Shown: piece by piece, positions 43,609 to 50,807 of the stretch
How positions within the stretch are numbered: position 1 is the stretch's first letter
How the letters are laid out: every line of letters begins with the position of its first letter
Source: Novosphingobium sp.
Lineage (GTDB): Bacteria; Pseudomonadota; Alphaproteobacteria; Sphingomonadales; Sphingomonadaceae
Direction: 5' to 3'
Assembly: GCF_020852455.1 (NCBI RefSeq)
Contig: NZ_JADZAT010000009.1
Span: 62,001 to 126,000, forward strand
Length of the DNA stretch: 64,000 bases
Program-made: the position numbers and the translations under genes
Notes under the pieces: generated by a model
What the model saw: only the letters and a program-made list of their open reading frames with translations
What the model was told of the DNA's origin: nothing
Database searches by the model: none

Positions 43609-44313
43609 ATGAAACGCCGATTCGTCCTGTCCGCCCTGCCCGCAGCGCTGATCGCGCTGACCGGTGCAACCGCCCCTAAGAAGAAGGGCAAGACCGCCCC
43701 CAAGGCCCCGCCGCCCCCGCCGCCGCTGGGCGATACGGTGCAGGTGGAACTGGTGACCGAAATGGGTTCGATCGTGGTCGAACTGAACCACAAGGCCGCG
43801 CCGATCACGGTCAAGAACTTCATGCGTTATGTCGATAGCGGCCGCTACGACGGCATGGTGTTTTACCGGGCGATGCATTTGCCCTGGGGCACCGAACCCA
43901 ACGGGCTGCTGCAGGGTGGGCTCAACGATTTTCCGCTCAAGCTGCTGCCGCCGATCCCGCACGAGCCAACCAGCGTGACGGGCCTCAGCCACAAGGCCGG
44001 GACCCTGTCGATGGCGCGCAACGCGCCGGGCACCGCACGGGCCGACTTTTCGATCCTGCTGTCCGACCTGACCAGCTATGACGCCGATCCCAAGAGCCAA
44101 AATCCTGATGCCCAGCTGGGCTATGCTGCCTTCGGCCACGTGGTTTCGGGCATGGATGTGGTGCGCAAGATCTATGACAGCCCCCGCTCGCCCACCAAGG
44201 GCGAGGGGGTGATGAAGGGCCAGATGCTTGAGCCCAAGGTCAAGGTGCTGAAGGCGCGGCGGGTTCCTCCCCAATCCTCCCCCGCTGGAGGAGGTGGCAG
44301 CGCGAAGCGCTGA
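43609..44313 (+). CDS. Periplasmic cyclophilin-type peptidyl-prolyl isomerase
   Basis: A 234-residue protein with a signal-like N-terminus (MKRRFVLSALPAALIALTGATA), a Lys/Pro-rich spacer with six consecutive prolines, and a cyclophilin domain (MGSIVVELNHKAAPITVKNF, YDGMVFYRAM, GTLSMARN, GHVVSGMDVV). The catalytic Arg-rich FHR motif reads FYR. The final 13 codons (from PQSSPAGGGGSAKR) come from an intergenic repeat element, so the C-terminus is probably not part of the folded domain. The gene is convergent with the second cyclophilin. Confidence 0.87.
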   Translation: MKRRFVLSALPAALIALTGATAPKKKGKTAPKAPPPPPPLGDTVQVELVTEMGSIVVELNHKAAPITVKNFMRYVDSGRYDGMVFYRAMHLPWGTEPNGLLQGGLNDFPLKLLPPIPHEPTSVTGLSHKAGTLSMARNAPGTARADFSILLSDLTSYDADPKSQNPDAQLGYAAFGHVVSGMDVVRKIYDSPRSPTKGEGVMKGQMLEPKVKVLKARRVPPQSSPAGGGGSAKR

Positions 44314-44394
44314 CCGTGGGGGAATTGAGGGAGCGAGCTTAGCGCCCCCTCTGACGCACCTGCGGTGCGCCACCTCCCCCAAAGGGGGGAGGAT
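44274..44394. repeat. Inverted-repeat element with ATCCTCCCCC ends
   Basis: ATCCTCCCCC (44274-44283) and GGGGGAGGAT (44385-44394) are perfect 10-base terminal inverted repeats. Between them are two inner hairpins: GCGCGAAGCGC-type near 44300 and GCACCTGCGGTGC near 44356. The element supplies the stop codon and last codons of the upstream cyclophilin and ends eight bases before the stop of the downstream one. Looks like a small MITE that could serve as a bidirectional terminator. Confidence 0.7.
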
Positions 44395-44401
44395 CCGGAT
44401 C

Positions 44402-44851
44402 TTAGCTAACGGTCGCCTTGACGATCACGCCGGGTTCGCGCGGCGGTTCGCCCTTGGGCAAGTTGTCAACGTGCTCCATGCCTTCCTCGACCACGCCCCA
44501 GACGGTGTACTGCCGGTCAAGGAAGGTCGCATCGTCAAAGCAGATGAAGAACTGGCTGTTGGCCGAGTGCGGATAGTTGGTCCGCGCCATCGAGCAGACC
44601 CCGCGCACGTGCGGTTCGGAATTGAATTCGGCCTGCAGGTCGGGCTTGTCCGAACCGCCCATCCCGGTGCCGTTGGGGCAACCGCCCTGGGCCATGAAAC
44701 CGGGGATCACGCGGTGAAACTTCACCCCGTCATAGAACCCTTCATTGGCCAGCTCGACGATCCGTTCGACATGGCCCGGGGCCAGATCGGGACGCAGCTT
44801 GATCTTCACGTCGCCGCCGCTGCTGAGCGAAAGGGTGAGGTATTCTGCCAT
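44402..44851 (-). CDS. ppiB: Cyclophilin-type peptidyl-prolyl isomerase PpiB
   Basis: A 149-residue cytosolic cyclophilin without signal peptide. The active-site pattern is complete: KFHRVIPGFMAQGG near residue 45, GVCSMART and SANSQFFICFDDATFLDRQYTVWG, landmark SQFFICF. It speeds proline isomerisation during folding. Divergent from mgtE (107 bases between starts). Confidence 0.95.
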   Translation of the reverse strand: MAEYLTLSLSSGGDVKIKLRPDLAPGHVERIVELANEGFYDGVKFHRVIPGFMAQGGCPNGTGMGGSDKPDLQAEFNSEPHVRGVCSMARTNYPHSANSQFFICFDDATFLDRQYTVWGVVEEGMEHVDNLPKGEPPREPGVIVKATVS

Positions 44852-44958
44852 GACAATCTCCTGTGATTTGCGGCCCGATATAGGGTGCTTGTGGGGAAAG
44901 TCACGCCCACGCGGACTGGCCTGTTGCTTTTGCGATCTAGCGGCCTAGACCGGCGCGG

Positions 44959-46392
44959 ATGACTCCCGAGGAACTCCTGCAGGCGGAAGCGGAACAGGCG
45001 CACGAAGCGTCCGATACCGCGCGCGTGGAGGACAGCCTTGATGAGGAGAACACGCTGAAGAAGGACTTCGTCCGGCGGGTCCGCGAAGCGCTGGAAGCGG
45101 GCGAAACCGACGAGGTCTATAACCTGGTCGAACCGCTCCACCCGGCCGACGTGGCCGACCTGTTCGAACTGGTCGATGCCGACGAGCGCCCGGCGCTGGC
45201 CAAGGCGATCAGCGACCTGATGGGTTCGGAAGTCTTCGCCGAACTTAACGATCACGTCCGCGAATTGCTGGTCGAGGCGCTGCCCGCCGGCGAAGTGGCC
45301 GACATCGCCGAACAGCTCGACACCGATGACGCGGTGGCGATGCTGGAAGACCTTGACGAGGAGGACCAGCAGGCCGTCCTCGCCGAGATGGAGCCCGAGG
45401 ACCGCGCCGCGATCGAAAGCGCGCTGTCTTACCCAGAAGAGTCCGCCGGGCGCCTGATGAGCCGCGATTTCGTGGCGGTAGGCGAACACATGACGGTGGG
45501 CGATCTGATCGACTTCCTGCGCGACAACCACGAGCTCGCCAACGAGTTCTGGGAAGTGTTCGTGGTCGATGCGCGCCACCATCCGGTCGGCACCTGCGCG
45601 CTCAGCTGGGTGCTGCGCACCCCGCGCCACATCGCGCTGAGCGATGTGATGACCCGCGAGCAGAGCCTGATCCCGGTGACGATGGACCAGGAAGAAGTGT
45701 CGCTGCGGTTCCAGAAATACGCGCTGATTTCAGCCGCGGTGGTCGATGCCGATGGCCGGCTGGTGGGCCAGATCACGGTCGATGACGTGGTCCACATCAT
45801 TCAGGAAGAAGCCGGCGAAGACGTGCTGCTGCTGTCCGGTGCCGGTGAAGGCGACATCAACGAACCGATCCGTGACAGTTATGTCAGCCGGGTACGCTGG
45901 CTGATCGCCAACCTGGTCACCGCGCTGCTGGGCGCGACGATCATCTCCAGCTTCGGCGGGGCGATCGAAAAGCTGGTTGCCCTGGCCGCGCTCTCGCCGA
46001 TGGTGGCCTCGATCGGCGGCAATGCCGGGACCCAGACCATGGCGGTTACAGTCCGCGCGCTCGCCACCAACCAGCTGACCCGTGCCAACACCGGGCGCAT
46101 CCTGCTGCGCGAACTGCGCGTGGCGGTGCTCAACGGGGTAACCGTGGCGGCCCTGATCGGTCTGGCCACGGCCTTCTTCTTCGCCAACCCGCTGCTGGGC
46201 GTGGTGATCGGCAGCGCAGTGGTGGTCAACATCATCACGGCGGGGCTTGCCGGGGTAGCGGTGCCGGTAACACTAGACCGGCTCGATCAGGACCCGGCGG
46301 TGGCGAGCTCGGTCTTCGTGACCATGATCACCGATTCGATGGGCTTCTTCGCCTTCCTCGGCCTGGCCGTGGCCAGCGGCCTGGTCGGCTGA
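44959..46392 (+). CDS. mgtE: Magnesium transporter MgtE
   Basis: A 477-residue protein. The N-terminal MgtE_N domain spans about 60-160 (EPLHPADVADLFELV), then two CBS domains (160-290, SAGRLMSRDFVAVGEHMTV, LVGQITVDDVVHII) and five membrane helices from about 315, including SIGGNAGTQTMAVTVRAL, which lines the pore. It imports magnesium (or cobalt), gated by cytosolic Mg binding. No Mg riboswitch is evident upstream. The DUF1489 gene overlaps its stop by one base. Confidence 0.95.
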   Translation: MTPEELLQAEAEQAHEASDTARVEDSLDEENTLKKDFVRRVREALEAGETDEVYNLVEPLHPADVADLFELVDADERPALAKAISDLMGSEVFAELNDHVRELLVEALPAGEVADIAEQLDTDDAVAMLEDLDEEDQQAVLAEMEPEDRAAIESALSYPEESAGRLMSRDFVAVGEHMTVGDLIDFLRDNHELANEFWEVFVVDARHHPVGTCALSWVLRTPRHIALSDVMTREQSLIPVTMDQEEVSLRFQKYALISAAVVDADGRLVGQITVDDVVHIIQEEAGEDVLLLSGAGEGDINEPIRDSYVSRVRWLIANLVTALLGATIISSFGGAIEKLVALAALSPMVASIGGNAGTQTMAVTVRALATNQLTRANTGRILLRELRVAVLNGVTVAALIGLATAFFFANPLLGVVIGSAVVVNIITAGLAGVAVPVTLDRLDQDPAVASSVFVTMITDSMGFFAFLGLAVASGLVG

Positions 46393-46787
46393 TGCCGCTG
46401 CACCTGACCAAGGTGGCGTTCAAGGCGCAGAGCCTTGAGGAGATGCACACCTGGTTCGCCGATCGCGGCGACGTGGCCAGGCTGACCACCCGTTACCTGC
46501 CCAAGCGCCATGCCGAACTGGTCGGCGGATCGCTGTTCTGGATCTTCAAGCGCCAGCTGGTCGCGCGCAGTGAGATCCTGGGCTTCGAAGAGGCCGAAGG
46601 CGGGCGCACCCATATCGTCATCTCGACCCGGCTGATCGATGTGCTGCCCAAGCCGCATCGTGCGCACCAGGGCTGGCGCTACCTGAATGACGAAGACGCC
46701 CCGCGCGATCTGGCGCAGGGCGAGGTGGCCGGCGATGCCATGCCCGGCCAGCTGGCGGCAGATCTGGCGCGGCTGGGGCTGGTCTAG
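46392..46787 (+). CDS. DUF1489 family protein
   Basis: A 131-residue protein typical of the alphaproteobacterial DUF1489 family: LHLTKVAFKAQSLEEMHTWF at the start, RYLPKRHAELVGGSLFWIFK landmarks (RYLPKR, GGSLFWI), and FRGWRYL-like GWRYLNDEDAPRDL near the end. No function is assigned to the family. It is coupled to mgtE by a one-base overlap (TGATG). It is convergent with nrsF, with two bases between. Confidence 0.85.
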   Translation: MPLHLTKVAFKAQSLEEMHTWFADRGDVARLTTRYLPKRHAELVGGSLFWIFKRQLVARSEILGFEEAEGGRTHIVISTRLIDVLPKPHRAHQGWRYLNDEDAPRDLAQGEVAGDAMPGQLAADLARLGLV

Positions 46788-46788
46788 C

Positions 46789-47433
46789 TTACCAGGCGAT
46801 CAGGCGCGGAACTGCGATCCGTCCAATCAGGCCGGCCAGCACCACCGTCAGGCCATGCCAGATCCCGATGTGGACCAGATCGTTGTGCGGGCAGTAGAGC
46901 GACACCGCAAAGATCCCCGCCGCGCCCGCTGCCACGCCGGTCAGCAGGCCGGCGCGCTGCGGCAGCACCGGAGCACCGCGCCGCAGCCACCAGACAAGCG
47001 CAGCGAAGGTCAGCACCGACCAGCCCAGGCCGAAGCGCATGCAGCCCAGGCCATCGCGGTCAATCGCCAGCGGCATCCCGCGCGCCAGCTCGAATGCCAG
47101 CAGCGCCGCTGCGGCCAGCGGCAAGGTTGCCGCCATCAGGGCAGTCCAGCCCCAGCCTTCGCGGCGCATTCCCACCGCCGGCCGGGCCATATCGATCACC
47201 GCCCAGGCCGATGCCAGACCAAGGACCAGGAACAGGCTGGCCGACAGCAGGAACATGCCATCAGGACGCGCCGCGACCAGATCAGTCCGGATCGGCCAGA
47301 ATCCCGCCATGCCAAGCGCGCCAGCAATCAGCGCCAGCACGGCCAGCAGCATGCCGCGCGCCTGCCGCAGCGGCCTTACCGGATGCAGATCATCGACCAG
47401 GCCGGCAATCAGATCGTCGGTGGACTTGGGCAT
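46789..47433 (-). CDS. nrsF: NrsF-type anti-sigma factor (DUF1109), six-helix membrane protein
   Basis: A 214-residue inner-membrane protein of the DUF1109 family with six predicted transmembrane helices and no soluble domain. Cysteines occur only at Cys131 (GCMRFG) and Cys181 (YCPHND). In Caulobacter, NrsF holds the ECF sigma factor SigF at the membrane and needs a conserved cysteine pair to release it on metal stress; a similar pair here supports the same job. It follows the sigma factor gene by four bases and closes the bufA1-doxX-sigF-nrsF operon. A GTG one codon earlier is possible. Confidence 0.88.
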   Translation of the reverse strand: MPKSTDDLIAGLVDDLHPVRPLRQARGMLLAVLALIAGALGMAGFWPIRTDLVAARPDGMFLLSASLFLVLGLASAWAVIDMARPAVGMRREGWGWTALMAATLPLAAAALLAFELARGMPLAIDRDGLGCMRFGLGWSVLTFAALVWWLRRGAPVLPQRAGLLTGVAAGAAGIFAVSLYCPHNDLVHIGIWHGLTVVLAGLIGRIAVPRLIAW

Positions 47434-47437
47434 CACT

Positions 47438-47965
47438 TCAGGCTCTTTCTACTAGCGCGGCAAGGCGTTTGAGGCCGCGATGGATGTTGACCTTGACCGC
47501 GCTTTCGCTCTGGCCGGTGCTGGCCGAGGCTTCGCTGATCGACAGGCCCTCGATCTTGACCAGCGCGATGGCCCGCTGCTGGGCCTCGGGCAAGGCCTCG
47601 AACAGCCGGTCAAGGCTGATCCGTGCGGCGATTGCGGGCTCTTCCAGTTGAGGCGCGGGATGATCTTCGGCCAGTTCATCCTCGGCCTGGCGATAGACCA
47701 GCCGCAGGTGATCGACGAAGCGATAGCGCGCGATCGCCGCCAGCCAGGGCATGAAGGGGCGATCGGGATCATAGCTCGCCAGCTTGCGGTGCAGCGACAG
47801 CAGCGTCTCCTGCACCAGATCATCGATCTGGCAGGGCATTCCCCTGCCCCGGAAATAGCGCGCCAGCCAATGCCGCGCGGCGCCAAGCAGGGCCGCATAG
47901 GCCTGCTTGTCGCCGCGCTGGGCAAGACCCGCCAGGCGGGCCAGGCTGGCTTCGTCAGCGATCAA
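47438..47965 (-). CDS. sigF: ECF sigma factor, SigF-like
   Basis: A 175-residue sigma-70 family protein of the extracytoplasmic function type. Region 2 includes IDDLVQETLLSLHRKLASYDPDRPFMPWLAAIARYRFVDHLR, landmarks DDLVQETLLS and PWLAAIARYRFVDH. Region 4 includes LPEAQQRAIALVKIEGLSI and SESAVKVNIHRGLKRL. It starts at a TTG overlapping the doxX stop (TTGA). It probably recognises the two matching promoters at 48749-48839 and so activates its own operon and the bufA2 operon, held in check by NrsF. Confidence 0.92.
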   Translation of the reverse strand: MIADEASLARLAGLAQRGDKQAYAALLGAARHWLARYFRGRGMPCQIDDLVQETLLSLHRKLASYDPDRPFMPWLAAIARYRFVDHLRLVYRQAEDELAEDHPAPQLEEPAIAARISLDRLFEALPEAQQRAIALVKIEGLSISEASASTGQSESAVKVNIHRGLKRLAALVERA

Positions 47966-48426
47966 GCCCGCCTCCGCGCCAGCAGGGCATCAAGGCTGAA
48001 CAGCCCGCCCCCGCGCAGCACCAGCACCAGCGCCAGCGCCGCCCACAGCGAATGTTCGGGCCACCAGGCATCGGGATAGACGAAGACCTGGATGGTCAGC
48101 GTCATCCCCAACAGGCCCAGCGCCGCACCGCGCGTGAACAACCCGGCCAGCAGCAAGGCCGGCAGCACATGTTCAGCGGCATTGGCCATGACCGCGGCGA
48201 ATTCAGCCGGCAGGGGCACGCCGGCATATTCGGTGCGGAACAGTTCATAGGTGGTTTCGGTCAGCTGGAACCAGGTTCCCTCTTCCACCTTGGTCTGGCC
48301 CGATCGCCAGAAGATCCCGCCCAGCACCACGCGCACGAAGGCCAGCAGCAAGCCTTCGGGCACCACGCCCGAAAGCCTGCGCGTGGCCGCATCATAGCGT
48401 GAAAGCGTGGCGGCGATCACGCTCAC
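47962..48426 (-). CDS. DoxX-family membrane protein of the bufferin operon
   Basis: A 154-residue protein with four predicted membrane helices, including [20 protein letters not shown] near the N-terminus (DoxX signature FxxxGxxK-like) and [27 protein letters not shown], landmark [10 protein letters not shown]. Read from a GTG that overlaps the bufA1 stop (GTGA). DoxX-like genes are common members of DUF2282-DUF692 operons, where they may handle quinol or thiol redox during peptide maturation; the exact role is not established. Confidence 0.85.
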   Translation of the reverse strand: MSVIAATLSRYDAATRRLSGVVPEGLLLAFVRVVLGGIFWRSGQTKVEEGTWFQLTETTYELFRTEYAGVPLPAEFAAVMANAAEHVLPALLLAGLFTRGAALGLLGMTLTIQVFVYPDAWWPEHSLWAALALVLVLRGGGLFSLDALLARRRA

Positions 48427-48698
48427 GCCTGGGGCTCCAGCGTGCCGTGCCCCTTGGGGGTCCTGGTGGTGAGGCAGGTGCCCTTGGGAACCAGCTTCCA
48501 GGCATTGCCCTGATAGTCGCGGGTCGAACTGCCCGCGCAGCTGGTGCCGGGTCCGGCCTTGCAATCGTTCTTGCCGGCCTTGGCAATGCCATAGCACTTT
48601 TCCATCGGCTGGGCAGGGGCGTTGCCCGCGCTGGCGGCACTGGCCAGCGCGGCAACCGCGATTGCGGCGATTGCGGCTGTGGTCTTGGCAGGTTTCAT
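48423..48698 (-). CDS. bufA1: Bufferin-type precursor peptide 1 (DUF2282)
   Basis: A 91-residue secreted precursor. A Sec signal peptide ([19 protein letters not shown]) is followed by the DUF2282 core: [19 protein letters not shown], then [15 protein letters not shown] and PKGTC. The four cysteines (CYG, DCK, SCA, TCL) all lie after the signal peptide. In described bufferins, cysteines are converted to thiooxazoles by the MNIO enzyme BufB with BufC, making a copper-binding periplasmic peptide. GGAGAG precedes the ATG. This operon lacks its own bufB/bufC. Confidence 0.87.
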   Translation of the reverse strand: MKPAKTTAAIAAIAVAALASAASAGNAPAQPMEKCYGIAKAGKNDCKAGPGTSCAGSSTRDYQGNAWKLVPKGTCLTTRTPKGHGTLEPQA

Positions 48699-48748
48699 AG
48701 GGACTCTCCCGTCGCAAATGCCCGCCGCCGCTGCGGCAGGTACCAGCC

Positions 48749-48777
48749 AATTCGCCCGGCATCATGCGCCGGTTACA
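48749..48777 (-). promoter_or_regulatory. Candidate SigF-type ECF promoter for bufA1-doxX-sigF-nrsF
   Basis: Read on the reverse strand: a -35 box TGTAACC (48777-48771), a 16-base spacer and CGAATT (48754-48749) as -10. The predicted start would leave a leader of about 44 bases before bufA1. The same two boxes appear facing the other way for bufA2. Confidence 0.65.
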
Positions 48778-48809
48778 GGTGCGCTCCAAAAAAATAATTT
48801 GGCACCTGC

Positions 48810-48839
48810 TGTAACCGATCCGCCCCGCCGCCGCGAATT
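48810..48839 (+). promoter_or_regulatory. Candidate SigF-type ECF promoter for bufA2-bufB-bufC
   Basis: TGTAACC (48810-48816), a 17-base spacer, then CGAATT (48834-48839), about 36 bases of leader before bufA2. It mirrors the promoter at 48749-48777. Between them lies an imperfect inverted repeat: GGTTACAGGTGC and GCACCTGCTGTAACC around an A/T-rich centre. Confidence 0.65.
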
Positions 48840-48881
48840 CCCCATGCCACCCCGGCACAACCGAATTTCGGAGAGACGACC

Positions 48882-49166
48882 ATGACCCCCATCAAGAAGT
48901 CCGCCGCGCTTGCGGCAACCGCCGCCACCTTCGCACTGGCCGCGCTGGCCCAGGCTGCCCCGGCTCCCCAGGGAAGCACCGGCAAGGCGCTGGGCGCTGG
49001 CGACACCGTTCACTGTTACGGCGTCAACAGCTGCAAGGGCACCGCCGACTGCAAGACCACCCAGCACGAATGCAAGGGCATGAACGCCTGCAAGGGCCAT
49101 GGCTTCAAGGCGATGACGGCTGGCCAGTGCCTCAAGAAGGGCGGCACGATCGGCGATCTGGGCTGA
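48882..49166 (+). CDS. bufA2: Bufferin-type precursor peptide 2 (Cys-rich, CKG repeats)
   Basis: A 94-residue precursor with a signal peptide ([21 protein letters not shown]) and a core with six cysteines: [15 protein letters not shown], then [14 protein letters not shown] and GQCLKKGG. The repeated CKG units and [11 protein letters not shown] ending place it in the DUF2282-related precursor group that travels with MNIO enzymes. It is followed by bufB after 76 bases. GAGAGACGACC precedes the ATG. Confidence 0.87.
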   Translation: MTPIKKSAALAATAATFALAALAQAAPAPQGSTGKALGAGDTVHCYGVNSCKGTADCKTTQHECKGMNACKGHGFKAMTAGQCLKKGGTIGDLG

Positions 49167-49242
49167 GCCCCCTTGGTCCGGCCGGTCCCCCCTGCCCCCC
49201 ATCCTGGCCGGCCGGGCCACCCCCTTTCCTGAAAGCACTTCA

Positions 49243-50073
49243 ATGACTGGCGAGATCGCACCCTTTACCGGCTTTGGCCTGGGCCTGCGCAAGGAACACC
49301 ATGCCGCGTTCCTTGCGGCGGAGCAGCCAGTCGATTTCGTCGAGATCATCTCGGAAAACTTCATGGCCTGCGGGGGGCGTCCGCTGCACACGCTGGGCGC
49401 GGTGCGCGAACGCCATCCGGTGATCATGCACGGGGTTTCGATGTCGCTCGGTTCGCCGCATGGTCTGGACCGCGATTACCTTGCCGAGCTCAAGATGCTG
49501 GCCGACCGGGTCAGCCCGCTGTGGCTCTCGGACCACCTGTGCTGGACCGGCGTGCCCGGCCACACAGCGCACGACCTGCTGCCGCTGCCCTATACCGACG
49601 AGGCGCTGGAGAGCGTGATCGCTAATCTCAGGCTGGCGCAGGACGTGCTGGAACGTCCGCTGCTGGTCGAAAACCCGTCAAGCTATCACGCCTTCCCGGA
49701 AAGCACGCTGAGCGAATGGGAATTCCTGCGGATCCTAGCTGAGGAGAGCGGCTGCTACCTGCTGCTTGACGTCAACAACGTCTTCGTATCGAGTGTGAAC
49801 CATCGCTTCGATCCGCTTGAATTCCTTGACGCCATACCCCGGGATCGGGTGCGCCAGATCCACCTTGCCGGACACAGTCAGGGCCCCGAAGGCCTGCTGA
49901 TCGACACCCATGACGCACCGGTCTGCGCCGAGGTCTGGGCGCTCTATGCCCAGGCGGTCGAGCGCTTCGCCCCCTGCGCGACGATGATCGAGCGCGACGA
50001 TGCCGTGCCGCCGCTGGGCGAATTGCTGGCCGAACTCGATCAGGCGCGCAGCCATGCGAGCCTGCCGGCATGA
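49243..50073 (+). CDS. bufB: MNIO-family (DUF692) peptide-modifying oxygenase BufB
   Basis: A 276-residue TIM-barrel enzyme. DUF692 motifs are visible: FGLGLRKEHHAAFL, then VEIISENFM near 33, HGVSMSLGSPHGLD near 64, SDHLCWTG near 93, VENPSSY near 142, LLDVNNVFVSS near 173 and QIHLAGH near 203. The His/Asp/Glu residues bind two to three iron ions. Members of this multinuclear non-heme iron oxidative group turn cysteines of precursor peptides into 5-thiooxazoles or related products. It needs partner BufC, whose gene overlaps by four bases. Confidence 0.93.
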   Translation: MTGEIAPFTGFGLGLRKEHHAAFLAAEQPVDFVEIISENFMACGGRPLHTLGAVRERHPVIMHGVSMSLGSPHGLDRDYLAELKMLADRVSPLWLSDHLCWTGVPGHTAHDLLPLPYTDEALESVIANLRLAQDVLERPLLVENPSSYHAFPESTLSEWEFLRILAEESGCYLLLDVNNVFVSSVNHRFDPLEFLDAIPRDRVRQIHLAGHSQGPEGLLIDTHDAPVCAEVWALYAQAVERFAPCATMIERDDAVPPLGELLAELDQARSHASLPA

Positions 50074-50807
50074 GCCTGATCGAACGCCAGCGCGGCTTCA
50101 TCGCCGAGATCGCCGCCGACGATGATCTGGCCCCTTCCAGCCCGGGTATGGCGATCTACCGCAATGCCTATCGCGCGCGGCTGGCCGATGCGCTGGCGGT
50201 CAGCTTCGAACGGACCCGCCGCTGGGTCGGCGCGGACATGTTCGACCTCGCCAGCGCGCACTACATCCTGTCCCACCCACCGTGCAGTTGGACGCTGGAC
50301 GCCTATGGCGAGCGCTTTCCCGACGTGGCCCGCGAACTGTTCGCGCAAGACCCCGAAGTGGCCGACCTGACCTGGCTGGAATGGCACATGCAGCAGGCCT
50401 TCGCCGCTCCCGATCGCGGTGAGCTGACGCCTGCAATGCTTGCGGGTGCGGAACTGGGGGAAAGCGACTGGGAACGGTTGGAGCTGCTTCCCGCCGCCGG
50501 GCTGGCCTTCCGGCCGGTGGCCTGCGCGCTGCCCACGCTGTGGTCCGCGTTGGCCGATCCGGCGGCGAGGCCATTGAGCCCGGCAGCGATCGAGCCAGCC
50601 ATGCTGCTGGTCTGGCGCAAGGGTCTGGCGCCGCACTACCGGCTGGTCGCCCTGGACGAGTTCGCCGCGCTGGCCCCGCTGCTTGACGGTGCCAGCTTCG
50701 GCGAAGCAGCCGCACAGGCGGGGGAAGACCGGCTGGACCAGTTCGGGCAGTGGTTCGCCCAGTGGCTGGGCGACGGCCTGTTCGCCGGGCTGCGCCTGGC
50801 GGATTAG
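50070..50807 (+). CDS. bufC: BufC partner protein (DUF2063)
   Basis: A 245-residue protein. The N-terminal DUF2063 domain (IYRNAYRARLADALAVSFERTRRWVG, landmarks YRNAYRARL and FERTRRWVG, residues about 28-100) is the peptide-recognition partner found beside MNIO enzymes. The C-terminal half resembles a small RRE-like or helical domain. The start overlaps the bufB stop (ATGA), and its end overlaps the convergent diguanylate cyclase gene by four bases. Confidence 0.88.
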   Translation: MSLIERQRGFIAEIAADDDLAPSSPGMAIYRNAYRARLADALAVSFERTRRWVGADMFDLASAHYILSHPPCSWTLDAYGERFPDVARELFAQDPEVADLTWLEWHMQQAFAAPDRGELTPAMLAGAELGESDWERLELLPAAGLAFRPVACALPTLWSALADPAARPLSPAAIEPAMLLVWRKGLAPHYRLVALDEFAALAPLLDGASFGEAAAQAGEDRLDQFGQWFAQWLGDGLFAGLRLAD

